Position numbers and translations under genes: made by a program. This document shows, piece after piece, positions 27,763 through 35,449 of a stretch of 64,000 nucleotides of DNA. The notes under the pieces are model-generated. The model saw nothing but the letters and a program-made list of their open reading frames with translations, ran no database searches and was not told where the DNA came from. Location of the stretch: NCBI GenBank assembly GCA_022826745.1, contig JAJDUI010000009.1, positions 1 to 64,000 of the forward strand, given 5' to 3'. The first letter of the stretch is position 1, and every line of letters starts with the position of its first letter. Source of the DNA: Thermoanaerobaculia bacterium. Its GTDB lineage: Bacteria > Acidobacteriota > Thermoanaerobaculia > Multivoradales > Multivoraceae.

Positions 27763-28398
27763 ATGAGTCAAGAGAGTACGAAGTCGCTACAGGATGCACT
27801 GGACTTCCTTGTCCAGTGCATCCTGCCGATGCTGCGCGGTGTCTTCACAGGACGGTGTGTCCTTCTCGTACTGCTCCTCGTCGTCGGTGCCTGGCTCGGC
27901 GAACGCTTCCTTCGATGGCGCGGATGGATTGTCGTTCGCAGTACCGTGCGAGGGGAAGCGCTACAGACGGAACGCCGTTCAGACGGTAGGCGCACGCTTC
28001 TCCGCGATCTGACGGTAGAGGCGGGTGGCTATGCGATTACGGTGCCGAGGGGTTTCGTCACTGACTACAGTTCGATTCCTTGGTTTGGCAGATGGCTCGT
28101 CCGCTGGTCGAAGGTGGACGTCGCTGGCGTAGTCCACGACTACTTGTACTGGTGTGCCAGGGGAACCGTCCCCGCCCTAGCTTCCGATTGGATCTGGAAG
28201 GAAATCGCGGGTTCGGGCGATCGCTACGCCAATGTGCTGCAGCGCTGGCTTGCGTGGATGGCGCTGGCTTTGGGTGGGCGCGTCACCTATCGGAAGGCAG
28301 GTAGGAAACTGCGCAGGCCCGACAACAGGAAGCCTGCGTGGATCCGGAACCGTTGTCCAGTAGGAGGCAAGGTAGAACGAAGTGGAGTGCCCCTCTAG
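27763..28398 (+). CDS. Membrane-anchored DUF1353 protein
   Basis: 211 residues. A hydrophobic helix (VLLVLLLVVGAWLGERFLRW, about 30-50) is followed by a DUF1353 domain with the conserved core ITVPRGFVTDYSSIP and VDVAGVVHDYLYW. DUF1353 proteins are mostly small and encoded by phages and prophages; their role is unknown. A fused transmembrane anchor is unusual. Codons 10-21 contain a perfect 15-bp inverted repeat. The TAG stop lies within the CTAG target duplication of the adjacent insertion element, so the element inserted exactly at the end of the gene without breaking it. No phage structural gene is nearby. Confidence 0.75.
   Translation: MSQESTKSLQDALDFLVQCILPMLRGVFTGRCVLLVLLLVVGAWLGERFLRWRGWIVVRSTVRGEALQTERRSDGRRTLLRDLTVEAGGYAITVPRGFVTDYSSIPWFGRWLVRWSKVDVAGVVHDYLYWCARGTVPALASDWIWKEIAGSGDRYANVLQRWLAWMALALGGRVTYRKAGRKLRRPDNRKPAWIRNRCPVGGKVERSGVPL
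27790..27825 (+). repeat. Perfect 15-bp inverted repeat inside the DUF1353 gene
   Basis: CAGGATGCACTGGAC (27790-27804), loop TTCCTT, GTCCAGTGCATCCTG (27811-27825). The hairpin starts 27 bases after the first base of the start codon and could block early translation or transcription. Confidence 0.9.
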
Positions 28399-29705
28399 GA
28401 GCTTGCTGAAGAAGTGGTGTTGCCGGCCTTGGACCGCGTGTGCACGGGAGCTCCGAGCTAACTCGGGGCCGGTGAAGTGGTGGGTATTGCGCGTGCGACG
28501 GACGGGTTGAGGTATGGAGCACGGTTTGAGGCACGGTCAGCGCCCCGATTCGACCCCGGAGAGGTGGCGTCGACGCGCTGCTGCGTCATGCCGCAGCCTC
28601 AAGGTGAGCTATTCGGAGGATATTGAATGAGCCAGCGTTCCAGAGCATCACCCAGTTCCTCTTCCGACAGTCTCTGAACATCGGCCGGCCAAGCAGTCCG
28701 TACTGCTTCATCCAGCCGATCGAACCCTCCACGGCAGGTCTCTTGCGCACGCTTGCCGTGTAACCGGGATGACGGATCGTCCGGCCGTCGACCCGGCTGC
28801 GGCGCCCCTTCCGGCTCTGAATCACGTGCGGCGTCGCGTGCAACGCTCGAGCGCCCTCGACGAACGAGATACTGTCGTACAGCTTGTCGCCGCCCACGGT
28901 GACACGGTGGTTTCCCGGCAGGCTCTCCAGGAGATGCAAGGCGCCTTCGGTTTCCGCCGCGCCCTCCCCGATCGCCACTTCGGCGCCAATCAGACCGTTC
29001 CGGTTCTCCGTCAGCACGTTGCCCTGGTACGACAGACGGGCCTCCTTGCCACGCCCCTTGCGCATCAGCCGGCACTCCGGGTCCGTCCTCGATTCGTGAG
29101 TGTCGTTCTTGCGCTCCTTGCCGCGGAACGACGGGCCGCCCTCGTCGTCATCGCTGCCTTTCGGCCGGAAGCCCTTGTGAGACGCCCAAGCCTCGATCAG
29201 AGTCCCATCCACTGTGAAGTGAGCCCGAGACAGCAGGCGCTGTCTCCCCGCACGCTCGAGGACCGCCTCGAAGGAGGACCGGGCAACCGCCTCGTCGAGC
29301 ACCCGGTCCCGATTCTTGGTGAACGTCGTCGCGTCCCACACCCGCTCGTCCAGGTCTAGCCCCACGAACCAGCGGGAACAACATGTCGAACTCCAGACGC
29401 TCCATCAACTGCCGCTCGCTGCGTACGCTGTAGAGGGCCTGCAGCAGCAGCGCGCGAAGCAGATGCTCCGGCGGCACCGACGGACGGCCGCGCTTCGAGT
29501 ACAACTCCTCGAAACGAGGCGACAGCGACGCCAGAGCCTCGTCCACGATCGACCGGCTGCGCCGAAGCGGGTGACGCTGGGGAACCCGCTCCTCCAACGA
29601 CACGTAGCTGAGGAGCCTCGTCGCCGATTGACCCCTGCCGCGCATGGAACTGACCTCCTGAGACAGATCCTATGACGCCGCAACTCCCCTTTTTCAGCAG
29701 GCCTC
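28399..29705 (-). mobile_element. IS5-type insertion sequence with CTAG target duplication
   Basis: The 1,307-bp element is bounded by imperfect inverted repeats: GAGCTTGCTGAAGAAGTGG at the left end and, read inward from the right end, GAGGCCTGCTGAAAAAGGGG. It is flanked by CTAG at 28395-28398 and 29706-29709, the target length and type seen in IS5-family elements. It carries one transposase gene, which is frameshifted. About 190 bases between the transposase stop and the left end hold no gene. Confidence 0.85.
28586..29645 (-). pseudogene. IS5-family transposase, frameshifted
   Basis: It starts at ATG 29645 with AGGAGG upstream. The N-terminal DUF772-type part runs SYVSLEERVPQRHPLR ... RSERQLMERLEFDMLF, then leaves frame. 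The other frame continues WFVGLDLDERVWD, through FTVDGTLIEAWASHKGF (first catalytic Asp) and a DKLYD segment, to the DDE-type C-terminus ending NILRIAHLEAAA. One extra base in the run GGG at 29373-29375 (CCC on the coding strand) accounts for the shift. It is either an inactivating insertion or a programmed frameshift; the short C run makes simple inactivation likelier. Joined, it would be about 350 residues, normal for the family. Confidence 0.85.
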
Positions 29706-29758
29706 CTAGGTGCTCGCGGAACGAATGCGTCTCGGAGCTTTCCAGGAATCTCACGTTT

Positions 29759-29803
29759 CCCCTCAGTTGTGAGGGCGACAAGCCTTCTCAGCGGATCTAC
29801 GAT
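29759..29803 (+). promoter_or_regulatory. Dyad promoter 4, ahead of the small Cys-rich secreted protein
   Basis: The dyad CCCTCA-GTTG-TGAGGG is perfect at 29760-29775, followed by CGACAAGCC and a -10-like TACGAT at 29798-29803. The predicted start near 29810 puts the dyad centre about 42 bases upstream. It lies 50 bases outside the insertion sequence. Confidence 0.65.
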
Positions 29804-29842
29804 CTTGCTCAGAACCTAGAACCCAACTCTAAGGAGGACGCC

Positions 29843-30295
29843 ATGCGAGTCACCTATTGTCTGATGCTTGCCGCCGGAATCTCGCTAGTGGTCGCGCCGA
29901 TCGCTGCGGACGATTTCTTGCCCGTGGCGGCTACGTCGATGGGATCCTGTTCCGCTCTCGGGCCCGCTACGAGTTTCTCGGCCGGTACCGAGTTGGACTT
30001 TCTGACTGAAGAGTCGTGGTACTGCACCGTGTACTGGTATTGCGGCGGCAATACGAAGTCCGGCACTGCTTCTGGTTCAAGTACGAGCAAGGACAATGCT
30101 TGTCATCGTGCGAGAGCCAGCGCTTCGAACCAAACTTGCCCGAGGGGAGGCACCCCTCACATGTACGATTGCGAATGCACCAAGTCCGACGCGGCGGAGG
30201 TCTTCGAAGCGGTCGAAGCTCCGATTCCGGGTCGGACGCGCTCCGTGGTGCGGCCCGGTCAGGGTGGTGGCCGTCCTGACCGGGCTGAGCGATAG
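29843..30295 (+). CDS. Small secreted cysteine-rich protein
   Basis: 150 residues from ATG 29843, with AAGGAGG five bases upstream, one of the best ribosome sites in the window. A signal peptide (YCLMLAAGISLVVAPIAA) ends near residue 22. The mature part is Ser/Thr/Gly-rich and contains seven cysteines in GSCSAL, WYCTVYWYCGG, NACHR, TCPRG and YDCECTK, so disulfide bonds are expected outside the cytoplasm. I do not recognise the family. The C-terminal ~15 residues (rich in R, G and P) are encoded by a hairpin sequence and may be an untranslated-like tail. It is driven by dyad promoter 4, as the larger secreted protein is by promoter 3. A secreted signal, toxin or matrix component are all possible. 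Confidence 0.7.
   Translation: MRVTYCLMLAAGISLVVAPIAADDFLPVAATSMGSCSALGPATSFSAGTELDFLTEESWYCTVYWYCGGNTKSGTASGSSTSKDNACHRARASASNQTCPRGGTPHMYDCECTKSDAAEVFEAVEAPIPGRTRSVVRPGQGGGRPDRAER
30253..30285 (+). repeat. 11-bp inverted repeat at the 3' end of the Cys-rich gene
   Basis: GCCCGGTCAGG (30253-30263) pairs perfectly with CCTGACCGGGC (30275-30285) across an 11-base loop. It ends eight bases before the stop codon and has no T tract. It may act as the transcript's terminator although it lies in the coding frame. Confidence 0.55.
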
Positions 30296-31129
30296 CGCTT
30301 GACTCGCCTAGACTGGCCGTATCGTTCCGCCTGCGCTGGGCCAGGTCGTGCACCGTGTCTTCGAGAAGTAGTGGCGTTTGGCAGGCGCCGTCGCTCGCGA
30401 AGTCCCTGCAAACGGCTACAGACGACCCAAGCGCCGGGGGCGAGGAAGCCTGGCTGGTCGGCCACGAGGAGACGGAAGGGAGTTTCTCGTGGGGTTGTAG
30501 GAGATCCGGTCCACGGGGCGGCAGCGCCGCACCTTTTTGGCGCTGCACGAGCGGCGAGGCACCGGGAGAAGTGAGTTTTTCTGAGAGGCGCTGTCGCTGG
30601 AAGCGGACCATGAAGGACCTCAAGGGTTGCGGTTTTCACGGCTGCGCTAATGAGCGGCAGGGTGACCAGAAACTTCGCGCCTTGGTCTGTCCGTTCATCG
30701 AAGACGGAAGGTGGAAGACGACCGTGTGGCGCGGGCGCCTTGGGATCGAGAGCAACGGAGGCACGTTTCCGTTGCATCGTAGACATAGTGGCGACTGAGC
30801 CCATGCGTCGCATTTGTCTCGGCGGTTCCAACGAGCATCCTGATCGGGGCGGCGCGTGAGATCTCGGCTTGCTCATGCGCACGGCGTTCCGGGGCGCGGA
30901 TTGAAGGACTCCGCAGGGGCTACTAGCTGTCCATGCACCCACCCGAGCGCGACGGGGACCAGGAGGTCACCGGTGTCGGACGGGGACCTGCGTCAACGCC
31001 GCCCCAATCTCGGCGGGAGTCTCTCCCCTAGCTGTGGCGATGGTCCTGATGCAACCTTGGCGGTAGTCAGAATGGCGTTGCCATCGTCAGCTACGGTAGG
31101 CGGCTACGGATCACTTCTTTCACGGTCGG
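30296..31129. other. 834-base stretch without a convincing gene
   Basis: Open frames exist on both strands, for example 30355-30798 forward, but their composition (rich in Arg, Ser, Gly and Trp without hydrophobic periodicity) and weak ribosome sites do not support coding. Base composition is lower in GC than the flanking sulfatase region. It may be decayed coding DNA at the right border of the regulatory island. Confidence 0.5.
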
Positions 31130-32572
31130 CTAGAGGGGCAAATGCTCCCGCAACCGCCGCACCACGTCCGGCTGCCTGGCCGCCAGGTTCTCCGTCTCCA
31201 TCGGATCGGCCTCGAGATCCCACAGCACGTCCTCGCCCTCGAAGTCGGTGACCAGCTTGTAGCGGCCGTCGTAGGCGAGCCGCCAGTCGCGGAGGCCGGA
31301 GAGAACGACCTCGCGGTGACTGTCGGTCCGCCCCTCCAGGAGCGGGCGGAGGGATTGGCTGTCCATGTCGGCCGGGGTGGCGAGGCCCGCGTAGTCGAGG
31401 AAGGTGGCGGAGAGGTCGAGCACGGTCGTCGGCAGGTTGCACTCGTACCCCGCGCGGATGCCGGGACCGGCTGCCAGCAGGGGGACGCCGGCGGAAGCCT
31501 GGTAGGGGAGTGACTTCCCCCAGAGCGCGTGATCGCCGAGCATCTCGCCGTGGTCGCTTGAGTAGACGATGATCGTGTTGTCGAGCTGGCCGGTCTCTTC
31601 GAGCATCTCGATGTAGTGGCCGAGCCAGGTGTCGATGTTCTCGATCATCGCGGCGTAGTTCTGGCGCAGCGCCACGTGCTCGGCGGGAGTCAGGGCGCCT
31701 TCGTAGGCGAAGGGTTGGCCAAGACCGTCCCTGCCGCGCACCCGGCCTTCCATCTCGGCCGTGATGTCGACCGGCGGGTGGGGCCCGACGAAGTTGATGG
31801 CGAGGTGCCAGGGCTGGTCCCGCGGCGCGGCGTCGATCAGGTCGAGTCCGTTGCGTGCGATCCAGTTGTCGCAGTAGGCCTCGGGGCCGAGAGGCGAGGT
31901 GATGACGTCGGCCCACCAGGTGTCGGGGAAGCCGGAACGCCGTCGCAGGAGGTCCTCGGCGCAGGCCTTGCCCAGGGGCGGTTCGAGGGAGTCGAGATAG
32001 GCGTAGTACGGGTCCTTCGGGCCTTCCGGATCCTCCAGGTAGGACTGCATGCCGTCGCCCTTGCCGCAGTTGTTGATCTGCGCCGAGAAGCCCCACTCCT
32101 CGGCGAAGTTCGTTCCGTCCATGCCCCAGTTGCCGCTGTTCTTCGACATGTCGAGCTTGCCGACCGCCATCGTGTGGTAGCCGGAGTCGCGGAGTCGTCC
32201 GTAGAAGGTCGTCTGGTCGAGCGGGTAGTCGAAGCGGTTGCTGCTCACGCCGCAACGGTCGTACTCCCGGCCGGAGGCCAGGCAGGCCCGGGATGGGGCG
32301 CAGACCGGCGACGGCACGAGGGCACGGGTGAAGTTGACACCGTCGCGGGCCAGGCGGTCGATGTTCGGTGTCCGCAGTGCGGCGAGACCGCCGCTGCCTG
32401 GGCCGAGCCAGTCGGGCCGGTGCTGGTCGGGGAAGAAGAACAGCAGGTTGGGGCGGTCGTCGGCTTCGGCCCGGGGCTGGGTTTCGCCGCAACCGGAGAA
32501 CCCGGCAAAGGCCCCGCCCGCAATCAGGCGGGAGGACTGCTGGAGGAAGTCGCGGCGGGTACGGCGGGTCAT
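31130..32572 (-). CDS. Sulfatase, exported, formylglycine type
   Basis: 480 residues. The N-terminus carries a twin-arginine motif (RRDFLQQ) and a possible lipobox (FSGC, Cys28). The sulfatase signature CAPSR (Cys91) is followed by ACLASGR; Cys91 would be oxidised to formylglycine. Metal ligands are in FFFPDQHR near the N-terminus and SSDHGEMLGDH. The family hydrolyses sulfate esters of sugars, choline or other alcohols. It is divergent from the TonB receptor at 32730, with 157 bases between. That neighbour and the DUF3604 lipoprotein suggest coordinated use of an imported sulfated compound. The substrate cannot be deduced. Confidence 0.9.
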   Translation of the reverse strand: MTRRTRRDFLQQSSRLIAGGAFAGFSGCGETQPRAEADDRPNLLFFFPDQHRPDWLGPGSGGLAALRTPNIDRLARDGVNFTRALVPSPVCAPSRACLASGREYDRCGVSSNRFDYPLDQTTFYGRLRDSGYHTMAVGKLDMSKNSGNWGMDGTNFAEEWGFSAQINNCGKGDGMQSYLEDPEGPKDPYYAYLDSLEPPLGKACAEDLLRRRSGFPDTWWADVITSPLGPEAYCDNWIARNGLDLIDAAPRDQPWHLAINFVGPHPPVDITAEMEGRVRGRDGLGQPFAYEGALTPAEHVALRQNYAAMIENIDTWLGHYIEMLEETGQLDNTIIVYSSDHGEMLGDHALWGKSLPYQASAGVPLLAAGPGIRAGYECNLPTTVLDLSATFLDYAGLATPADMDSQSLRPLLEGRTDSHREVVLSGLRDWRLAYDGRYKLVTDFEGEDVLWDLEADPMETENLAARQPDVVRRLREHLPL

Positions 32573-32612
32573 TGGTCCTCCTGCTGATCGGATCCGTTTG
32601 ATTGAACGGCGT

Positions 32613-32642
32613 TTGTAAGTACGAACGACGTTGGGCTAGATT
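32613..32642 (+). promoter_or_regulatory. Candidate promoter of the TonB receptor
   Basis: TTGTAA at 32613-32618 and TAGATT at 32637-32642 are separated by 18 bases in an AT-richer stretch between the divergent sulfatase and receptor genes. The start would be near 32649, about 80 bases before the ATG. Confidence 0.4.
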
Positions 32643-32729
32643 AGCGGACATCCTGAGTACAAGGGATCGGCCCGGCCGTCCCGGAGTGTCCGCGCCGGCC
32701 GGTCGAACCCGCGATTTGGAGGAAGAGGC

Positions 32730-35408
32730 ATGAATCGACGTTCTGTTTGGCTCGGAGGGCTTGTCGTCCTGATTTGCGTGGTTCCGCTGCTCGCGGACGG
32801 TCCGCAGACCGGCACGATCGACGGCCGGGTCCTGGACGCCCAGGGTGCGCCGCTGCCTGGCGTCACCGTCACCCTGACGGGCCCGCAGAACACGCGGACG
32901 GTCATCACCGACTCCGACGGCGTCTACCGCTTCGCGCTGCTGCTGGCTGGCCGCTACACGGTGAATGCGGAACTCGAAGGGCTGGGCACCGCGGAACTGG
33001 CGACCGACCTCGATCCTGGACAGCGGCGGGGCGTCGACCTGACGCTCGTGTCGGCGACCGCGGAGGAGATCACGGTCACCGGCGAGGCGCCGCTGATCAG
33101 CAAGTACGAGACGGCGCTTGCGGCGACGATTCCCGAAGAGATCACGGAGAACGTCGCCTTCGGCACGCGCACCTACAACGCGGCCGTGCGGCAGTTGCCG
33201 TCCGTCGTCAACCGGAGTGACTTGGACAGCCGGCCGTCGGTGAACGGCGGTATCTCGACCGAGGTCGGCGTCTACATCGAGGGCGTGGACACCTCGATGC
33301 ACCGCCGCGGCGGCGAGATGCGCATGCTCATCCCCAGCACCGCGCTGACCGAGACGAAGCTCGAGGCGACCGGTTTCGGCGCCGAGTACGGCCGGGCGAC
33401 GTCCGGCATCATCAACTCGACCGTCAAGACGGGGACGAACGAATTTCACGGCGAGGCGCTCTATGTCGGCCAGAACCCGAAGTGGCGGGCGCCGGACGTC
33501 CTGGAGCTCGAGCGTCCCGATGACCAGATCAACAGCTACGAGACGAGCGTCGGCGGTCCGCTCGCCCGCAACCGGGCGTGGTTCTTCGTGTCCTATGGCC
33601 GGATCTCGGACAACCGGATCGATCGCTTGCGGGACGGCACCGTTGTCAATCTCAGCCGTCAGGCGGATCCCCTGGTCGGGAAGGTGAACTTCCAGCCCGC
33701 GGACAACCAGCAGATCGCCTTCACCGGGATCGATGCTCCGTCGGACGCGATCGGCCTTTCCGGCAACCCGGGCGACCAGTACGCGATCATGAACTTCCCG
33801 CTCAACGGGCGGGTGCAGACGTTGAACTGGAGCCTCGGTCTGGGCAGCTCGAACTTCCTCGAGTTCAAGCTCGCGAACCGTGAGGAGTTCGTCGGCCGGC
33901 ACGCGGCCGAGCAGCACCCGATCGATCCGAACGCGTCGCCGGACGACCCGTGGGGGAACAACTTCCGCTATCGGGATCTGGCGACGGGCCTCAGGCACAA
34001 CGGCCCGGCCGTGCGCCTGGCCGAGGGCTTCAACGACTTCCCGCGAGACCAGGCGAACGTGTCCCTGACCAGCTTCAGGGGCCGGCACGAGTGGAAGTTC
34101 GGCGTCGACGCCCAGGCGATCGAGTTCGCCAACCTGACCTCGATCATCACCGAGTTCCGGGGCCGCAACTTCGACCCCGACCTGCCCGGCGGCTACGTGA
34201 CCCCGGTCAACAAGCGGGTGTTCGACCCGTCGAACGTGATCAGGGAAACCAGCGACTTCCTGGCCGTCTTCGCCCAGGATCGCTTCGAGGTCGGCGACAA
34301 CTGGGTCTGGACCCTGGGCGTCCGCGGCGATCAGCAGACGATCGACAACGACATCGGCGAGCGGGTCAACGAGTACACCGAGTGGGTACCCCGGGTCAGC
34401 GGCGTCTACGACGTGAAGGCCGACGGCAGCATCCTGCTCCGCGGCACCCTGGGGCGCTACTACCACGCGATCGGCATGGGCATCGTGCTCCAGGAGTTCT
34501 CGCGCCAGAACAACGGCGAGAACATCTACGATCAGTTCGGGTGGAACCGCGAGACGCTGCGTTACGACCGGTTCCAGCGCCGGGTGGAGCCGACGTTCGA
34601 CCAGGCGATCCAGGACATCGACCCGTACTACAAGGACGAGATCTCCTTCGGCGCCGACTTCCAGGTGTCCCCGAAGTGGGTCGTCAAGTCGCGGCTGATT
34701 GCGAGCGAGGCGGACAACATCTTCCACGCCACGCTCCAGTTCGACGATGCCGGCCGGGTGGTTCGCGATCTCCGCAACTGGTCGGACGCGCGTCGCGAGT
34801 ACCGGGGGCTGCAGATCGAGGCGAACCGGCTGTTCCGCGACAATTGGACACTGCGAACGAACTACACCCTGAGTTCAACCAAGGGGAACATCAACTCGCT
34901 CAACGACAACTTCAACCTCAACGAGGCGTTGGGAGGCATCGAGGTGAGCACCGGGCTGACCGACGCGACCTCGAGCCCCTACTGGTTCGGACGGCTGCTC
35001 GAGGACCGGGAGCACCTGGCGAACGTGATCGGGATGAAGCGCTTCGTCTTCGGCAGGCATGATCTGGTGCTGGGGGGGTTCCTCCACTACGCAGCAGGGG
35101 CGCCGTGGGGAAGCCATGTGTCGACCCAGGTACGGCATCCGGTATCGGGACAGACGATCACGACGTCGACGTACCGCGAGCCGTCGGACGCGCACCGGCT
35201 CCCGGACACCTGGACCGTCGATCTGTCCCTGATGTACTCGGTCGCGACGGCGGGCAACGTGCGCGCAAAGATCGGCTTCGACCTCGCGAACGCGACGGAC
35301 AACCAGGAACCGATCGCGATGAACAGGCAGACCGGGCGGCCGAACGCTCTGGTGTCCTGGTATCAGCGGCCGCGTGAGTTCCGGCTGAAGGTGGGCTTCA
35401 GCTTCTGA
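32730..35408 (+). CDS. TonB-dependent receptor with carboxypeptidase-regulatory domain
   Basis: 892 residues. The start has GGAGG nearby. A signal peptide (GGLVVLICVVPLLADG) leads into a CarboxypepD_reg domain (GTIDGRVLDAQGAPLPGVTV), a linker ending EITVTGEAPLI, a plug (FGAEYGRATSGIINSTVKTG) and a C-terminal barrel ending FRLKVGFSF. It is shorter than the Oar-like receptor at 17040 and not closely related to it. It probably imports an oligomer or sulfated organic compound across the outer membrane. The DUF3604 gene follows 41 bases downstream, probably in the same transcript. Confidence 0.9.
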   Translation: MNRRSVWLGGLVVLICVVPLLADGPQTGTIDGRVLDAQGAPLPGVTVTLTGPQNTRTVITDSDGVYRFALLLAGRYTVNAELEGLGTAELATDLDPGQRRGVDLTLVSATAEEITVTGEAPLISKYETALAATIPEEITENVAFGTRTYNAAVRQLPSVVNRSDLDSRPSVNGGISTEVGVYIEGVDTSMHRRGGEMRMLIPSTALTETKLEATGFGAEYGRATSGIINSTVKTGTNEFHGEALYVGQNPKWRAPDVLELERPDDQINSYETSVGGPLARNRAWFFVSYGRISDNRIDRLRDGTVVNLSRQADPLVGKVNFQPADNQQIAFTGIDAPSDAIGLSGNPGDQYAIMNFPLNGRVQTLNWSLGLGSSNFLEFKLANREEFVGRHAAEQHPIDPNASPDDPWGNNFRYRDLATGLRHNGPAVRLAEGFNDFPRDQANVSLTSFRGRHEWKFGVDAQAIEFANLTSIITEFRGRNFDPDLPGGYVTPVNKRVFDPSNVIRETSDFLAVFAQDRFEVGDNWVWTLGVRGDQQTIDNDIGERVNEYTEWVPRVSGVYDVKADGSILLRGTLGRYYHAIGMGIVLQEFSRQNNGENIYDQFGWNRETLRYDRFQRRVEPTFDQAIQDIDPYYKDEISFGADFQVSPKWVVKSRLIASEADNIFHATLQFDDAGRVVRDLRNWSDARREYRGLQIEANRLFRDNWTLRTNYTLSSTKGNINSLNDNFNLNEALGGIEVSTGLTDATSSPYWFGRLLEDREHLANVIGMKRFVFGRHDLVLGGFLHYAAGAPWGSHVSTQVRHPVSGQTITTSTYREPSDAHRLPDTWTVDLSLMYSVATAGNVRAKIGFDLANATDNQEPIAMNRQTGRPNALVSWYQRPREFRLKVGFSF

Positions 35409-35449
35409 TCCGTCGCGGGAGGCACGGCCAGGGTCGGGCGCCGCTCTTC

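Noticed and set aside
27763-29705. DUF1353 gene plus insertion sequence read as a prophage remnant
   Set aside because: Apart from the DUF1353 domain there is no integrase, structural, lysis or replication gene; the transposase belongs to an insertion sequence with its own ends and target duplication.
20148-29770. The CCCTCA/TGAGGG dyads read as rho-independent terminators
   Set aside because: A 6-bp stem with a 4-base loop and no T tract is weak. The conserved flanking block, fixed distance to a -10-like hexamer and position upstream of genes fit a regulatory site better.
30355-30798. Forward frame of 147 codons between the Cys-rich gene and the sulfatase
   Set aside because: No ribosome site, no hydrophobic core pattern and no recognised motif.
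31104-34727. A 1,207-codon open frame on the minus strand
   Set aside because: It lies antisense to the TonB receptor and out of frame with the sulfatase; its Arg/Val/Leu-rich composition is the usual shadow of high-GC coding DNA, while the genes it crosses have clear family motifs.
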